A DNA stretch of 64,000 bases from Dermacentor variabilis (lineage: Eukaryota > Arthropoda > Arachnida > Ixodida > Ixodidae): contig NC_134570.1 of assembly GCF_050947875.1 (NCBI RefSeq), positions 241,482,584 to 241,546,583 of the forward strand, in the 5' to 3' direction. Under the pieces are notes generated by a model that had not been told where the DNA came from, did no database searches, and saw only the letters and a program-made list of their open reading frames with translations. The position numbers and the translations under genes are program-made. This document shows positions 22,357 through 32,925 of this stretch, piece after piece. The stretch's first letter is position 1; each line of letters begins with the position of its first letter.

Positions 22357-22998
22357 CTAAGCGCTACTAACTTTCTCAAGGCGCTCCTCGATGTTAGGGA
22401 ACGGATAAATTTGATCCTTAGTGATGGAATTAAGCCTGCGGTAGTCGACGCAAGGACGAGGTTCCTTGCCCGGTACCTCAACTAAAATCAAAGGGGAGGT
22501 ATAATCACTCTCACCCGCCTCAATAACACCGAGCTGTAGCATTTTCTTCACCTCAGCCTCCATAATATCGCGCTGGCGGGGTGGCACCAGGCACGCCTTG
22601 GATGGTACTAGCTCTGGGGAGGTAAGTTCTATTTCATGAGCAAGGACAGAAGTCCTACCAGGCCTCTCAGAGAACTGACCTTGAAACTCGATTTTCTGCT
22701 CTGGCGACAGCGCTGCTTTACTGATTAAGTCACTAATGACTTGATCGGTGTCTTCCCTGTTCGTCACTGAGCCTAGTCCCGGAAGCTCGACCGGAAGCTC
22801 TTCGGGAACGTTTACCATCATACACACCACTGCTTCCCGTTGTCTATAGGGTTTGAGCAGATTACAGTGGTAAACTTGCTGTGCTTTCCGCTTTTCTGGC
22901 AGACTCACCACGTAGTTAACGTCCGACAGTTTTTGAACAACCCGTGCGGGGCCTTCCCACTGCACGTCGAGTTTGTTTTTTAGCGATGTGCGCAATAT
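22357..22998 (-). pseudogene. Element A integrase C terminus followed by RT N terminus
   Basis: One 212-codon minus-strand frame reads VQWEGPARVVQKL (GPY/F module of integrase, residues about 12-24), then HCNLLKPYRQRE, a linker of about 95 residues, then RT: MLQLGVIEAGESDYTSPL, PRPCVDYRRLN and YPFPNIEERL. Integrase therefore precedes reverse transcriptase in one uninterrupted reading. The 5' side joins, across element B, to EVIIL at 31550. This order is copia-like although all domains are gypsy-like; it is the Gmr1 arrangement. Confidence 0.85.
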
Positions 22999-23158
22999 TG
23001 TTACGTAAGAAGACGCAGATGAAAAGCTATATACAAGTATACTTACAACGTGATACGCCGCGCTTGGCCAAGAGGCAACATCCCGCGCTAGCCTCTAATC
23101 GTCGTCGTCGTCTTCTTACTGCTCGCCTCTTCGTCATTGGTAATACTATTCCGTAGCA
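22999..23158 (-). mobile_element. Element B, 3' LTR (160 bp)
   Basis: tgttacgtaag...cgtagca on the plus strand, so TGCTACGG...CGTAACA on the minus strand. Left target duplication GCAATAT at 22992-22998; the partner is at 31543-31549. Just inside lies the ctacccccggcggc tract, shared with the 3' end of element E. Confidence 0.8.
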
Positions 23159-23193
23159 CTACCCCCGGCGGCAAAAGCGCCGTCCCGGAGCGA

Positions 23194-23785
23194 CTAAAGG
23201 CTGGATTCGGAAGCAGTGTAGTAGGCCTTGAGCCTACTGACGTCCACATCACTAGATGCCAGAGTAGATGACGAGGTTGAGCTCACAGGAGCAATTTCGT
23301 ACGTCACAGGCGTCACCTGGCGCAGCACGCGGTAGGGCCCTGTGTATCGCGAAAGGAGCTTTTCTGAAAGTCCGACGTGACGAGAGGGCGACCACACGAG
23401 CACGAGCGCACCAGGCGAAAACTGTACGTCACGGTGGCGGGCGTTGTAGTGACGCTGCTGAGTGGTTTGCGAGTCCGTCAGTCGAGCACGGGCAAGCTGG
23501 CGTGCATGGTCGGCGAGGGCGATGGCGTCGCGCGCATACTCGCTTGTTGAGATAGAACCAGGAGGAAGTGCCGTGTCAAGGGGCAAGGTCGGTTCGCGAC
23601 CGTAGAGTAGATAAAAGGGAGAAAATCCGGCGGTGCCGTGCCGGGAAGAATTATAAGCAAATGTGACGTAAGGAAGGGCAATGTCCCAGTCGTGGTGGTC
23701 CTTGGAAACGTGCTTGGACAGCATATCGGTAAGAGTACGGTTTAACCGCTCTGTGAGGCCATTGGTTTGAGGACGGTATGAGGTA
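23194..23785 (-). pseudogene. Element B integrase, C-terminal half
   Basis: Minus-strand reading: YRPQTNGLTERLNRTL, DWDIALPYVTFAYNSS, GFSPFYLLYGREPTLPLD, then [18 protein letters not shown], ending KAYYTASESSL-stop at 23194. The Glu of the D,D(35)E triad is in NGLTERLN, and the GPY/F module follows. The frame is open. The N-terminal half lies beyond LINE2, at 30238-30878. Confidence 0.85.
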
Positions 23786-24119
23786 ATGATTGTGTGTGGT
23801 GTTTTGTGGCGCAAGGGCCAGGTTTAACCAAAGAGTGCCATGACAAGTGGTAATGTTAATGTATTATGGAAGATGTGACTTGGCTGTAAAGTGGCCTAAA
23901 GATAGTCGCAGTAAAGTGCGTAAAATCTACGTGCTATAATATTATGGCGATGGCTAATAACGAATACTATGAACACTAGAATGCATTGGGAAAATGATGC
24001 AATGTACAAAATATGTGAGATGCTAAAATTTTCTAAGAGCACTACTGCCTCGCCAGAGCCCTTGAACCCAAGGGACGAGAGGCATGCGCTATGCGAAACA
24101 ACTATCACAGCGCTATCCT

Positions 24120-25092
24120 CTATAGAGAGGAGGCGCTACGAACGTATGGACTAATTACATGTAATACAACATCTTTCAGGAAACCTAGGACTGCGCTGGT
24201 ATCAAAGAGCGTTTCTGCACCGAGTAACATAACAGGATGAAGGGGGATGTGCTGCCGGTATGCTAAGGGAAAATGTTTCTTTCTGTCATATTCGGCTTCC
24301 CGACACTCCAGGAGGACGTGGAGGACGGTCAGCCTCTCCCTGCATCTACCACAGGTTGGAGGCTCATTTCCAGTGAGTAAAAAGTTATGCGTGCCAAAAG
24401 TGTGTCCTATTCTTAGACGACAGAATAGGACATCTGTACGGCGTGATTTTGTTACAGGAGGCCAGAAACCTAATTGTGGCTTTATTACATGCAGCTTATT
24501 ATTTGTTTCCAGGTCCCACAAGCGTTGCCAGTAGTTTCGAAGTTTCCTTCTTAAGAAAGGTTTCAGGTCTGTGACAGGGACTGCAGCGGTAGAATTAACA
24601 GTGTGTGATGCAATTGATGTAGCCATCTGGTCTGCTAGAACGTTACCCTGGATGCCCCTATGGCTAGGCACCCAGCATATAATCACATGCTGGTTAGATA
24701 CATATGCTTTACATAAGACGGAATAGAGTTCAATTATTACAGGATTTTTGTGCTTACAGAACGACATCAAAGACTTCACAACACTAAGGGAGTCCGTATA
24801 TATAACTGATTTTTTTGAGTTTTGATTTCCTTATATGCTTCACGGTCGACAATATTGCGTAGGCCTCAGCCGTGAAGATACTAGTTTCCGGATGCAGTAA
24901 ATCGGATTCCGAGAAGGATGGACCGACGGCTGCATATGACACCCCCTCGCGTGACTTCGATTCGTCTGTGTAAAACTCTGTGCAGGAGTGTTTGTATTGC
25001 AGTTCCCGGAAATGCATCTGGATTTCAATCTCTGGGGCGTGTTTTGTAACCTGCATGAAAGATATATCGCATTGTATCATCTGCCACTCATC
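24120..25092 (-). pseudogene. LINE2 ORF2, RNase H domain and C-terminal zinc motif
   Basis: Minus strand: TEFYTDESKSREGV (first catalytic Asp), SIFTAEAYAILSTVKHI (Glu), then a one-base break at about 24780 and VIICWVPSHRGIQGN and VLADQMA (last Asp). The C-terminal CGRCRERLTVLHVLLEC is the CCHC motif of I-clade LINEs. It is separated from the RT part by the satellite block at 25099-25590. The frame reaches its stop at 24120. Confidence 0.8.
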
Positions 25093-25098
25093 TGCCAC

Positions 25099-25590
25099 GA
25101 GAAAACTGCGTCCGCGTCTACCAAAAGATGCATGCGCATGCTTAAAACGCGTTTTGGCACAAATCCATGTGCGGGTGCTAAAAAGAGCAGCATCGGCATG
25201 CTTTTCACGTCGTTTGGTAGAAATCCACGCGCGCGTTCTGCCAAAAGCACCATTTGCATGCATATCGTGTGGTTTTGCAGAAAACTGCGTCCGCGTCTAC
25301 CAAAAGATGCATGCGCATGCTTAAAACGCGTTTTGGCACAAATCCATGTGCGGGTGCTAAAAAGAGCAGCATCGGCATGCTTTTCACGTCGTTTGGTAGA
25401 AATCCACGCGCGCGTTCTGCCAAAAGCACCATTTGCATGCATATCGTGTGGTTTTGCAGAAAACTGCGTCCGCGTCTACCAAAAGATGCATGCGCATGCT
25501 TAAAACGCGTTTTGGCACAAATCCATGTGCGGGTGCTAAAAAGAGCAGCATCGGCATGCTTTTCACGTCGTTTGGTAGAAATCCACGCTC
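25099..25590. repeat. 179-bp higher-order satellite repeat, 2.75 copies
   Basis: gaaaactgcg recurs at 25101, 25280 and 25459, a period of exactly 179. Each unit splits into three diverged monomers of about 58, 61 and 60 bp, starting gttttgcagaaaact, gttttggcacaaatcc and gtttggtagaaatcc and each carrying a gcatgc core. The copies are nearly identical while the monomers within a unit are diverged, which is the pattern of a higher-order satellite. It sits between the RT and RNase H parts of LINE2 ORF2. Confidence 0.85.
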
Positions 25591-25640
25591 GAGATGGATG
25601 GATGGTAGATGGATGGATGGTAGATGGAGCTCGAGGAGTG
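25591..25640. repeat. GATG-type minisatellite between ctcgag sites
   Basis: Two copies of atggatggatggtag plus a partial copy lie between ctcgag (25588) and gctcgagg (25630). It adjoins the 179-bp array and adds an artificial HLPSIHLPSIHLE stretch to the ORF2 reading. Confidence 0.75.
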
Positions 25641-28356
25641 GGACATGCATTTCATCACTAAGCTCCCTCACACGCAGCGAGAAAGGCTGTCCTACGGAGG
25701 GACGATTGCGAAAAAGTATAGCATATGTCATGTCATTAACGGTAATAAAACACGGATGTTGAGGATTTGAGTGGACTTTCAGAAAATATGCTTGGCTGAT
25801 GTATGTTCTCTGCAGATGAAGTGACCACTCATTTGATTCTACATATAAGCTTTGTATGGGACTCGTTCTGAAAGCGTCAGTGGCCAGTCGGATTCCTAGA
25901 TGGTGCACTGGGTCTAGCATCTTTAGTGCGCTCGGGGCGGCAGAGTGATAAATCACGGCACCATAGTCTAATCGCGATCGAATGAGGCTTTTATAGAGAT
26001 TCATTAAACACTTCCTGTCACTAGCCCATGTAGTCTGGGATAGAAGTTTCATTATGTTCATTGTTTTCAGACTTTTTTCTTTAAGATGTTTAACGTGGGG
26101 GACGAAAGTGAGTCTGTAGTCAAGTATAACACCTAGAAACTTGTGCTCTTTGTTTACAGGTATTTGTTGTCCACCCAGTTCTAAGCAAGGATCTGGGATC
26201 ATTCCTCTCTTTCTTTTAAAAAGGACACTGGAGCTTTTGTTAGGATTGATCTTAAATCCATTCCTGTCTGCCAACATTGACACTTTGTTCAGGCCATGCT
26301 GTACCTGTCTCTCGCATATAGCGAGGTTACAGGATTTGAAAGCTGTTTTTATGTCGTCCACGTAAACAGAATAAAATATTGCCGGTGGTAATGAAGCGCG
26401 AAGCGTGCTCATCTTCACGATGAAGAGTGTGCAGCTGAGCACGCCTCCTTGGCGTACACCCGTTTCTTGCGTAAAAGGACGCGAAAGTACATTGCCGACT
26501 TTTACCCGGAAGGTACGACTGGACAGATAGATTTCTATGAGGTTTAGCATATTCCCATGGATGCCCATTTCTGACAGGTCCCTTAAGATTCCGTAACGCC
26601 ACGTTGTATCGTACGCCTTCTCCATATCGAGGAATATGGATAAGAAAAACTGCTTGTGTACAAATGCGTCTCGGATATTTGCTTCTACACGTACAAGATG
26701 GCCAGTTGTGGAACGCCCTTCTCGGAAGCCACACTGATAAGGATCAAGCATTTTGGTCTGTTCAAGGAAATGAATGAGTCGCCGATTAATCATTTTTTCA
26801 AATACCTTACAAAGGCAACTTGTCAGGGCTATTGGGCGGTAACTTGCCACTGAGGAAGGATCTTTGCCTTGTTTCAAAACCGGGATCACAATGGCTTCTT
26901 TCCCTGCAACCGGGAGGTATCCTGCAGCCCAAATTGTATTGAAAATTGTGACTAGTGTAACTTGGGTGTCTTTATGTAAGTTTTGGATCATTTCATACAT
27001 GATTCTGTGAGATCCCGGTGCAGAGCTCTTGCATGCGCTCAAGGCAGCTCTCAACTCGGCAATACTAAAAGGACAGTTGTATGGTTCATTCTGTTGACAT
27101 TTTCTAATGAGTGGCTTACATTCTTCTAATTGTTTATATTTCAGAAAGGAGTGCGAGTAATAGTTGGCACTTGACACGCTCTCAAAGTGCTCCCCAAGTG
27201 AGTCCGCCTGATCTTGTAGGGTATCGCCTTCTGTGTTTACCAAAGGGAGTGCATATGTTTGTCGCCCTCTTATCCTATTGACCCTGTTCCAGGCTTTTGC
27301 CTCATCTCTGAACGAGTTAATACTCGCTAGAAACTTCTGCCAACTTTCTCGTCTGGCCTGTCGGCGAGTTCGCCTGCCTTGGGATTTTACTTTTTTAATG
27401 TTGCTAAGATTCTCCGCAGTGGAAGAAGCGCGTAGCAACCCCCACGCCCTGCTCTGTTTTTCACAAGCGATCCTACAATCGTCGTTCCACCACGGGACAC
27501 GCCGTTTGCAGGCCAAGCCTTTTGCTTCTGATATGCATTTAGATGCGACATCTATTATGAATGCTGTAAAGAACTCGACTGCAGCATCAATTCCTAACGA
27601 AGACAGGTCAGCCCATGAGATACTCGTAAGAGATCGAAATTTCTCCCAATCAGCTGTCTCTATCTTCCACCTTGGAGCGTGTGGTGGATATTCGTTTTCT
27701 TTAGGTGACCTTAGCAGTATAGGGAAGTGGTCACTGCCGTAAGGGTTGTCGGTAACTTCCCATTCAAGTTCAGGCGGTACAGACGGGGAGACTATGCTAA
27801 GATCTATTGAAGAATAGGTTCTGTTTGCAAGAGAGTAGTATGTGTGTTCCTTCTTATTCAACAGGCACGCACCAGAAGAAAAAAGGAACTGTTCAACAAG
27901 ACGTCCTCGCGCATATATACGAGGGTCGCCCCACAGGAAGTTATGTGCATTGAAATCGCCAAGAACAACATGTGGTTCTGGCAATTCATCTATAAAGGAC
28001 TGAAATTCATGTTTGCTTAGTTTGTAGTGTGGGGGTATATAAAGCGACCAAATAGTGATAAGTTTGTTTAGCAGAACAACTCGAACCGCCACTGCCTCTA
28101 GAGCAGTTCGTAGTTGCAAACGTTGACAGGCTATGCTTTTTTGAATTACAATTGCAACACCGCCCGATGATGCGACAGCATCATCGCGATCTTTGCGAAA
28201 AGTAACATACTGTCGAAGAAAGTTTCTGTATTTTGATTTTAAGTGTGTTTCCTGTAAACACAGCACTTTTGGATTGTGTTTATGGATAAGTTCTTGCACA
28301 TCATCGAGATTCCTAAGAAGACCTCTGACATTCCATTGAATGATTTGTGCATCCAT
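25640..28356 (-). CDS. LINE2 ORF2, endonuclease and reverse transcriptase
   Basis: Starts MDAQIIQWNVRGLL at 28356. Apurinic-type endonuclease, residues about 1-225: LCLQETHLK (Glu), VVLGDFNAHN (Asp/Asn), YGSDHFPIL (Asp-His). RT, about residues 480-760: YRPIALTSCLCKVFEK, QCGFREGRSTTGHL, FLSIFLDMEKAYDTTW, GVRQGGVLSCTLF, YSVYVDDI (catalytic pair; Tyr-Val before DD where FADD is usual) and HKFLGVILD. The frame is uninterrupted up to the foreign satellite at about 25640, where it runs on out of register to 25384. It nicks target DNA and copies the LINE RNA by target-primed reverse transcription. Confidence 0.85.
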
Positions 28357-28358
28357 AT

Positions 28359-29735
28359 TTAAAGAAAAATTGGTGCTGTGTTTACGGAAACGGAGGTGAT
28401 GCCTTTGGTTACAGAGCTCTTTCGAGGCCCTGTAACGGGGGTTCTACCCTTTCTGGAGCGTTCGAGGGAGCCTCGCCGCTCCTTAGGCGCTTGGTGCGCC
28501 TTGAGAATAGGTGTAGTGTCCATTGCCTCTTGTGAGGCGCCGGACACCTGCTCTTGCGAGCGAGATGTTTCCCGAGAGAGTGCCGCCTTGGAGGGCAAGA
28601 CCCCTGCGCCCACCAGCCCGGAGGTCGATGGGGCTCCCTGAGGGATCTGGCTGCGCCGGCTGTTGCCAGCGCTGGAAGGGGCCGGGGATGTTGGGGCAGC
28701 CTCAGCAGCGCCGACCTTCGGGGTCGATGGTCCGCTCTGCTGTGTTGACGGAGCAGCGCTAGCTGCAGCCGCCGCGGGGGCAGATGGCGTAACTGCCGAC
28801 TCACTGCCTGTGGGTCGGACAGCCGCCGGAGGCCGTTGTGAGGCTTCCCCCTTCCGCGCCACATCGGCAAAGCTGCTCTTAGACAGGTATGACACCCGCC
28901 TACGTGCCTCTATGAAAGATATGTTTTCTTTGACTTTGATTGTCACAATCTCTTTTTCTCTTTTCCAGGACGGGCAGGACCGCGAGTATGCGGCATGCTC
29001 GCCCTCACAGTTGACACAATGTGGAGTGTTCTGGCACGTTTCGGAAGAATGTTCTTTGTCACTGCACTTGGCACATGTCAGCCGGCCTCGACAGTTCTGT
29101 GAACTGTGGCCGAACCTTTGGCACTTAAACCATCTAAGAGGATTGGGCACGTATGTCCGGACACGAAGTTTGATATAACCGGCCTCGATGGACTCGGGGA
29201 GGACACTTGAACCTAAAGTGAGTATCAGGTGTTTAGTCTTGATCTCTTTACCATCTCGCCTCATCTTAATTCGCTTAACATATATGACATTCTGTTCACT
29301 GAAGCCCTCCAAGAGTTCAGCTTCAGTGAGCTCTAGCATGTAATCGTCCGAGACAACGCCGCGGGTGGTGTTCATGGTACGGCGCGTGGTTACTGTTATT
29401 TGAGTCTCCCCAAATGAGACAAGTTTCGGCAGTTTCTCGTACTGCTTCTTATCGTGGAGCTCCAAGAGAAGATCACCACTTGTCATTCTCGACGCCTTAT
29501 ATCCTGTTCCAAAAACTTCAGTTAAAGACTTCGAAACAAGGAACGGTGAAATGTTACGCACTAGTTTGTCTGGGTTTTCTGAGTGAATCACATGATATCT
29601 AGGAAAGTTCTGCACTTGTCGTCCGAAAAACTGAAAGAGATCTTCGGTGCGCCCTCGTTTGTGAGGGCGATCAGGGAGTTTAGGAAAAGCGTTTTCCATA
29701 AGTACAGTAGGGTTTTCGGCCGCGATGCCGACCAC
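28359..29735 (-). CDS. LINE2 ORF1, Gag-like CCHC protein
   Basis: 458 codons, ending three bases before the ORF2 start. An RRM-like central part (residues about 60-200) is followed by three knuckles: CQRFGHSSQNC, CAKCSDKEHSSETC and CVNCEGEHAAYSRSC (about residues 203-255). After these comes a low-complexity Ala/Pro/Ser tail. It binds the element RNA. The frame is intact. The first Met at 29735 is the longest choice; translation could start further in. Confidence 0.85.
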   Translation of the reverse strand: MVGIAAENPTVLMENAFPKLPDRPHKRGRTEDLFQFFGRQVQNFPRYHVIHSENPDKLVRNISPFLVSKSLTEVFGTGYKASRMTSGDLLLELHDKKQYEKLPKLVSFGETQITVTTRRTMNTTRGVVSDDYMLELTEAELLEGFSEQNVIYVKRIKMRRDGKEIKTKHLILTLGSSVLPESIEAGYIKLRVRTYVPNPLRWFKCQRFGHSSQNCRGRLTCAKCSDKEHSSETCQNTPHCVNCEGEHAAYSRSCPSWKREKEIVTIKVKENISFIEARRRVSYLSKSSFADVARKGEASQRPPAAVRPTGSESAVTPSAPAAAAASAAPSTQQSGPSTPKVGAAEAAPTSPAPSSAGNSRRSQIPQGAPSTSGLVGAGVLPSKAALSRETSRSQEQVSGASQEAMDTTPILKAHQAPKERRGSLERSRKGRTPVTGPRKSSVTKGITSVSVNTAPIFL

Positions 29736-30226
29736 CCACCATGGAGCCCAACAGGGGGACGTGACAGGAGTTCCTGCAAGAGAAACCCTGCCAACGCCAG
29801 CCGTACATCGCTGCTATAACCAAATACAGCATAACCAAGGCTGGCTAGCTACACAAGGTTAACCCTTGCCGCCGGGAAACTAGGAAGTGAGGAGAAGTGA
29901 TGAGAGGACAGGAAAGATGAAAAAGGCGAGAGAGAAAGACAAAGATTGGAGAGGAGGACAGGAAAAGGCGACTGCCGATGTCCCCCGGGTGGTTCAGTCC
30001 GAGGGTGCCGTCTACGTGAAGCAGAGGCCAAAGAGGTGTGTTGCCTCCGCCGGGGGGCCTTAAAGGTCTGAACACCCGGCATCGGCTCAACCTCCAGGAT
30101 CCCCCTTTCCCCGGACACGGCTAAGCCGCGCACGGCTTCACGCGGGAGGGTGCAATCCTCGTGTGCTCGGGTACGTGGTGTCGTAACACACCAAACGCCT
30201 GCAGACGCAGACGCCCCTGCGGGGAT
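29736..30226 (-). promoter_or_regulatory. LINE2 5' UTR, likely internal promoter region
   Basis: Non-coding 5' leader between the target duplication and ORF1. It is rich in cct/gga tracts. I-type LINEs carry internal promoters here; no specific motif is asserted. Confidence 0.5.
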
Positions 30227-30237
30227 GGTATGAGGTA

Positions 30238-30878
30238 GTCAGCTTGTGTTGATTGGATCAGGAACGTACAATGTCGGCGATAACTTTCGAGAGGAAGTTA
30301 CGACCACGGTCAGTGAGCAGCTGTTGCGGGGCGCCATGAAGTAAGATAATGTCACGCAAGAGAAAGTCCGCGACGTCAGTGGCGCAACTGGTAGGGAGAG
30401 CCCGCGTGATAGCGTACCGGGTGGCGTAGTCAGTTGCGACGGCTACCCATTTGTTCCCAGAGGACGACGTCGGAAAGGGACCGAGGAGGTCTAATCCAAC
30501 ACGAAAGAACGGTTCCACAGGGACGGTGATGGGCTGGAGATGAACGGAAGGTAGCACCTGAGGTGTTTTCTGACGCTGGCAGGGATCACAGGCAGCAACA
30601 TAGCGTCGGACGGAGCGAGCGAGACCAGGCCAATAGAAGCGGCGGCGGACGCGGTCGTACGTGGGGGTTACGCCAAGATGCCCTGCAGTAGGTGCGTCAT
30701 GCATCTCACTGTCGTAGATGTTTTGGCACGACAAGAAGAAGATCAGATCCGTCAGGGAGGAAGTTCCTTCGGTACAGAATGCCGCCCTGGAGGACATATC
30801 GGCGAACGGACGCGTCGGTAGGTGTAGAGTGCAGACGCTCGATGAGTGCTCGCAGCGGTAGGTCTCGGTACTGCTCAT
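30238..30878 (-). pseudogene. Element B integrase, N-terminal zinc domain and core
   Basis: Minus strand: HDAPTAGHLG...RRFYWPGLARSVRRYVAACDPCQR is the HHCC zinc domain; then VGLDLLGPFPTSSSGNKW (first Asp) and QLLTDRGRNFLSK (second Asp). It runs to QHKLTTSYHP at the LINE2 junction and continues at 23785. A stop at about 30255 (VRS-stop) marks decay. Confidence 0.8.
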
Positions 30879-31268
30879 CGGCGATGTATGGAGAAGGCAG
30901 ACACAGAGAAAATGCCGTTGGCGGTACTACTGTCGGCGTCGTCAGGCTCGTCTACCGGGTAACGAGACAGGCAGTCAGCGTCCTTGTGTAGTCGGCCAGA
31001 TTTGTAGGTGACAGTATATGAATATTCTTGGAGGCGTAAGGCCCAGCGACCAAGTCTTCCTTTAGGATCTTTCAGTGAGCATAACCAGCAAAGCGCGTGA
31101 TGGTCTGTGATAACAGAAAAGGGTCGGCCATATAAGTATGGGCGGAACTTCGCAACCGCCCAAACTAGGGTCAGACACTCACGCTCAGTGATGGAATAGT
31201 TGCGCTCGGAGGGTGAGAGGAGCCTGCTGGCGTAAGCGATAACACGGTCGTTGCCGCGCTGGCGTTGT
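30879..31268 (-). pseudogene. Element B RNase H domain
   Basis: Minus strand from about 31268: [80 protein letters not shown]. This is gypsy RNase H placed before integrase, so B has the usual RT-RH-IN order. It is cut at GAVL by the inverted segment; the RT, PR and Gag that should precede it are missing. Confidence 0.8.
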
Positions 31269-31542
31269 GTCAGTACTGCGCCAGGTGACGCCTGTGACGT
31301 ACGAAATTGCTCCTGTGAGCTCAACCTCGTCATCTACTCTGGCATCTAGTGATTTCGTGCACGTCAGTAGGCTCAAAGCCTACTACACTGCTTCCGAGTC
31401 CGGCCTTTAGTCGCTCCGGGACGGCGCTTTTGCCGCCGGGGGTAGTGCTACAGAATAGTATTACCAATGACGAAGAGGTGAGCAGTAAGAAGACGACGAC
31501 GACGATTAGAGGCTAGCGCGGGCTGTTGCCTCTTGGCCAAGT
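31262..31542 (+). mobile_element. Inverted copy of element B 3' end
   Basis: On the plus strand this reads [19 protein letters not shown] and ends LKAYYTASESGL-stop, then the gcttttgccgccgggggtag tract and a truncated LTR (31446-31542). It is the reverse complement of 22999-23313. The join to RNase H falls in tggcgcag, present in both partners. The right target duplication GCAATAT is at 31543-31549. Element B therefore has two outward-facing 3' ends and no 5' LTR. Confidence 0.85.
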
Positions 31543-31549
31543 GCAATAT

Positions 31550-32239
31550 TATTACCTCATCGCCCACCTCAAAACGACGGGCCCTGGCTGTCCCATCATA
31601 ATAAACCTTGGCCCTCTGCTGGGCCTTTGCCATTGCTTCACCTGACAACTCCTGTGCCCTTCTTAAGCGTTCGAGGAGCCTAAGCACGTACCCCACCACG
31701 ACTGGGTCGTCGCCCCTGCCTTCCCGCGAGTCTCGAAGCATGCGAAGCGGAGACCGCAGCGAGCGACCGTACACTAGCTCAGCTGGCGAAAACCCCGTAG
31801 CCGCATGCGGCGCGGTCCTTAATGCAAACATCACCCCAGGCAGACACAGCTCCCAGTCAGTTTGTTGTTCAAAACACAATTCTCTCAACACGCGCTTCAT
31901 GACGGAGTAGAGCTTCTCAGCGGAATTCGACTGTGGGTGGTACACTGAGCTGTGTAACAGTTTTACCCCACACTTTTCGAGAAAGGCTGTCGTCAAAGCG
32001 CTAGTAAACACTGTGCCCTGATCTGACTTGATTTCCGCAGGAAAACCAACTCGCGCAAATATGGACAGAAGTGCATTGACTATCTCAACTGAGCTGAGTT
32101 ATTTAAGTGGCACTACTTCAGGGAACTTTGTCGCTGGGCAGATCACAGTCAAAATGTGTCTGTACCCCGTGGTTGTTACCGGCAGAGGTCCCACTGTATC
32201 AATAACGAGCCGTCTAAAAGGCTCCGTAGTGATAGGTAC
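31550..32239 (-). pseudogene. Element A integrase core
   Basis: Minus strand: PITTEPFRRLVIDTVGPLP (first Asp, about 32210), FTSALTTAFLEKCGVKLLH, YHPQSNSAEKLYSVMKRVL (active-site Glu region), ELVYGRSLRSPL, RRFEVGDEVIIL at the junction. It is joined upstream to 37092 across element C (duplication GTAC) and downstream to 22998 across B. One frame runs from 32011 to the B junction; a break lies at about 32080. Confidence 0.8.
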
Positions 32240-32880
32240 TGTGATAGGAGTTTGGACTGTTTTAATGTCGCGGCTGAATGCGCATGGTTGCTGTGCGGCG
32301 CCAACGGACGAAGAGGAAGAGAAGGACCGGTGTCTGGGCGGAGACGGCAGCCATGCGAATTGCCTGAGCTGCCTGGGCTGGCCTTCCGAACGAGCCGAGC
32401 AGTTCGTATACTCAAGGCCGGTGTTCCTGGGTGTGCTGGCAGAACAGGCCGGGCTGTCCTCGGGCTTCAACCGGCCTGCTCCACTGCTGGGCGAGCATCC
32501 GACGCCGACATGTTCCGGTGCAGCTAAGCCTTCCGAACGGTCTACCCTGTGGCGGGCAGACGTCCCGACCCAGCTGTCGCGCGAGTGGCTCGTCGTGTGC
32601 CGGGCATCCGCCCCGGCCTCCAGCCTGCGCCACTCGCCCCTCCGGATTCATCTTTACGCCTGTTCGTGCCGTGAGTGTGTGATACCGACGCACTATCGGA
32701 CGCCTTCCTATATTGACGCTGAGCTTGACTATACATGACAGACACTCATGTAGGGAACTGTGTGTGTGTGTGTTATCGTGTATGTTATCCTAGTCCCGTC
32801 CCCGTGTTATTAAAGCCTCTCTGTGTTCATTGTGCCATCCCTGTGTGTTTGAAGCCTGGGCCCACATTTTCCTTATCACA
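32240..32880 (+). mobile_element. Element C, 5' LTR (641 bp)
   Basis: TGTGATAGG...CCTTATCACA with duplication GTAC at 32236-32239. It is the same length as the 3' LTR. By hand I count 22 differences, all in the first 425 bp, and none in the last 215 bp. It contains a (GT)n run and attaaagcc, a likely polyadenylation signal. Confidence 0.9.
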
Positions 32881-32885
32881 AATTT

Positions 32886-32903
32886 TGGCGAGCCTGCCAG
32901 GAT
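32886..32903 (+). promoter_or_regulatory. Element C primer-binding site candidate
   Basis: tggcgagcctgccaggat starts with TGG five bases after the LTR end, where a tRNA 3' end would pair. The tRNA is not identified. Confidence 0.5.
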
Positions 32904-32925
32904 TTTCAAACGCACAGGAGGAGCG

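Larger units (their letters stand above)
23786..30226 (-). mobile_element. LINE2, I-like non-LTR retrotransposon, near full length
   Basis: 6.44 kb inserted in the integrase of element B. Target duplication ggtatgaggta at 23775-23785 and 30227-30237 (up to 15 bp with one mismatch). The 3' end (minus) reads ...gccacaaaacaccacacacaatcatt. ORF1 (28359-29735), ORF2 with endonuclease, RT and RNase H (24120-28356) and a 5' UTR of about 490 bp are present. ORF2 is broken by a satellite block and by a frameshift. A copy this complete suggests recent activity of the family. Confidence 0.85.

Noticed and set aside
25099..25590. CRISPR array
   Set aside because: Units are contiguous 179-bp tandem repeats with no unique spacers, and the genome is eukaryotic.
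24980..25661. Plus-strand ORFs of 114-171 codons rich in Cys and His
   Set aside because: They are frame shadows of the 179-bp satellite.
28409..28870. 153-codon Pro/Arg-rich minus-strand ORF
   Set aside because: A frame shadow of the low-complexity tail of LINE2 ORF1.
32028..32738. 236-codon plus-strand ORF and its minus-strand counterparts
   Set aside because: It crosses from the element A integrase (opposite strand) into the element C LTR; similar open frames recur in the 3' LTR and are by-products of its composition.
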